17,500 bases of DNA from Leptospira alexanderi serovar Manhao 3 str. L 60. Lineage in GTDB: Bacteria > Spirochaetota > Leptospiria > Leptospirales > Leptospiraceae. The DNA lies in the NCBI RefSeq assembly GCF_000243815.2, contig NZ_AHMT02000034.1:1-17500 (forward strand), given 5' to 3'. Both the position numbers and the translations under genes were made by a program. Of this stretch, positions 12,097 through 17,500 are shown piece after piece; position 1 is the stretch's first letter, and each line of letters starts with the position of its first letter. Under the pieces are notes generated by a model. The model did no database searches. It was given only the letters and a program-made list of their open reading frames with translations, and was not told where the DNA came from.

Positions 12097-12110
12097 GGTG
12101 AAATTTCACC
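12097..12110. promoter_or_regulatory. Perfect 14-bp palindrome upstream of the ThyX-like gene
   Basis: GGTGAAATTTCACC is fully self-complementary and lies 52 bp before the start codon. A half-site-like AGTGAAAT follows at 12120-12127. It could be a dimeric repressor site; no regulator is known to me. Confidence 0.35.
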
Positions 12111-12150
12111 TCTCAGGATAGTGAAATAGGGACATAGTCAAAGCCCCTCC

Positions 12151-13735
<1,585 letters not shown>

Positions 13736-13833
13736 AACTTTCACTTTGTGTCGAACCTTACAGAAATGAGATAACCTTGTGTCTCTACGATAAAGAAGAC
13801 CGTTTTACGAGATGAAGACGCGCTTTTTCGGCC

Positions 13834-13861
13834 TTGAACGTTTTTAAGCGAAATCTAAAAT
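13834..13861 (+). promoter_or_regulatory. Promoter of the M20D amidohydrolase gene
   Basis: TTGAAC (13834-13839), a 16-bp spacer and TAAAAT (13856-13861) give a good sigma-70-type promoter. The predicted start near 13868 leaves a short leader of about 32 bases containing GGAGAG (13881-13886), somewhat far from the ATG at 13900. Confidence 0.5.
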
Positions 13862-13893
13862 TCTTTCCCAAAACGATTTAGGAGAGTAAAATA

Positions 13894-15081
<1,188 letters not shown>

Positions 15082-15125
15082 TTGAAATGAGAAGTTCGTT
15101 TCAACACGTCTTCTTCATGGAAAGA

Positions 15126-17422
<2,297 letters not shown>

Positions 17423-17441
17423 AATCTTTCGGGGTTATTGA

Positions 17442-17500
17442 TTAAAAAACGATGGATTCTTCTCGGAGGATTTGGGATGCGAGTGTTGCCGCTTCCAAGG
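17442..17500 (-). CDS. Possible C-terminus of a gene entering from the right
   Basis: The minus strand at the edge reads LEAATLASQILREESIVF and a TAA stop at 17444-17442, which looks like a real amphipathic C-terminal helix. Too little is present to name it. A competing reading is a plus-strand start: GGAGG (17465-17469), seven bases before the ATG at 17477, opening MRVLPLPR. The two exclude each other. I lean slightly to the minus-strand gene. Confidence 0.3.
   Translation of the reverse strand, partial: LEAATLASQILREESIVF

Overview
The window looks like chromosomal DNA of a pathogenic Leptospira or a close spirochaete. The grounds are several lipoproteins with a loose spirochaetal lipobox, a tandem pair of DUF3015-type exported proteins, a Lnb/DUF4105 protein, many short lineage-specific exported proteins, and decayed insertion sequences in an AT-rich intergenic background. 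This identification rests on protein character alone; no database search was made.

Left part (1-1713): a graveyard of mobile elements. An IS630-family element (61-1146) still has terminal inverted repeats and a flanking TA, but its transposase is broken by about six frame changes. Next come a 25-bp direct repeat, a 31-codon remnant of a second, unrelated transposase on the minus strand, and an 81-bp MITE-like element with perfect 20-bp inverted ends. Immediately after stands czcA (1714-5022), a heavy-metal RND pump without its usual membrane-fusion and outer-membrane partners in view.

Middle part (5260-11669): an envelope and secretion region. A promoter precedes a Lnb/DUF4105 protein with a barrel-like C-terminus, which overlaps by 38 bp a lipoprotein alpha/beta hydrolase. 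Two DUF3015 paralogues follow with a strong ribosome-binding site and a strong terminator. On the minus strand lie a DUF2846-like lipoprotein, an HEARH zincin-like exported protein coupled to it (TGA followed directly by ATG), and another lipoprotein whose promoter predicts a leaderless mRNA. The 492-bp gap at 11670-12161 holds a broken VapC-like PIN-domain remnant and a perfect 14-bp palindrome.

Right part (12162-17500): metabolic and ion-transport genes. A tandem-domain ThyX-like gene is split by a frameshift at an A8 tract, an M20D amidohydrolase has its own promoter, and a CPA2 cation/proton antiporter is cut off from its C-terminal universal-stress domain by a second A8 tract. Both breaks have the same geometry: one A too few, restored by a -1 shift. 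This may be phase variation, transcriptional slippage or a shared sequencing error, and it is the most interesting signal in the window. The right edge carries the possible C-terminus of another minus-strand gene.
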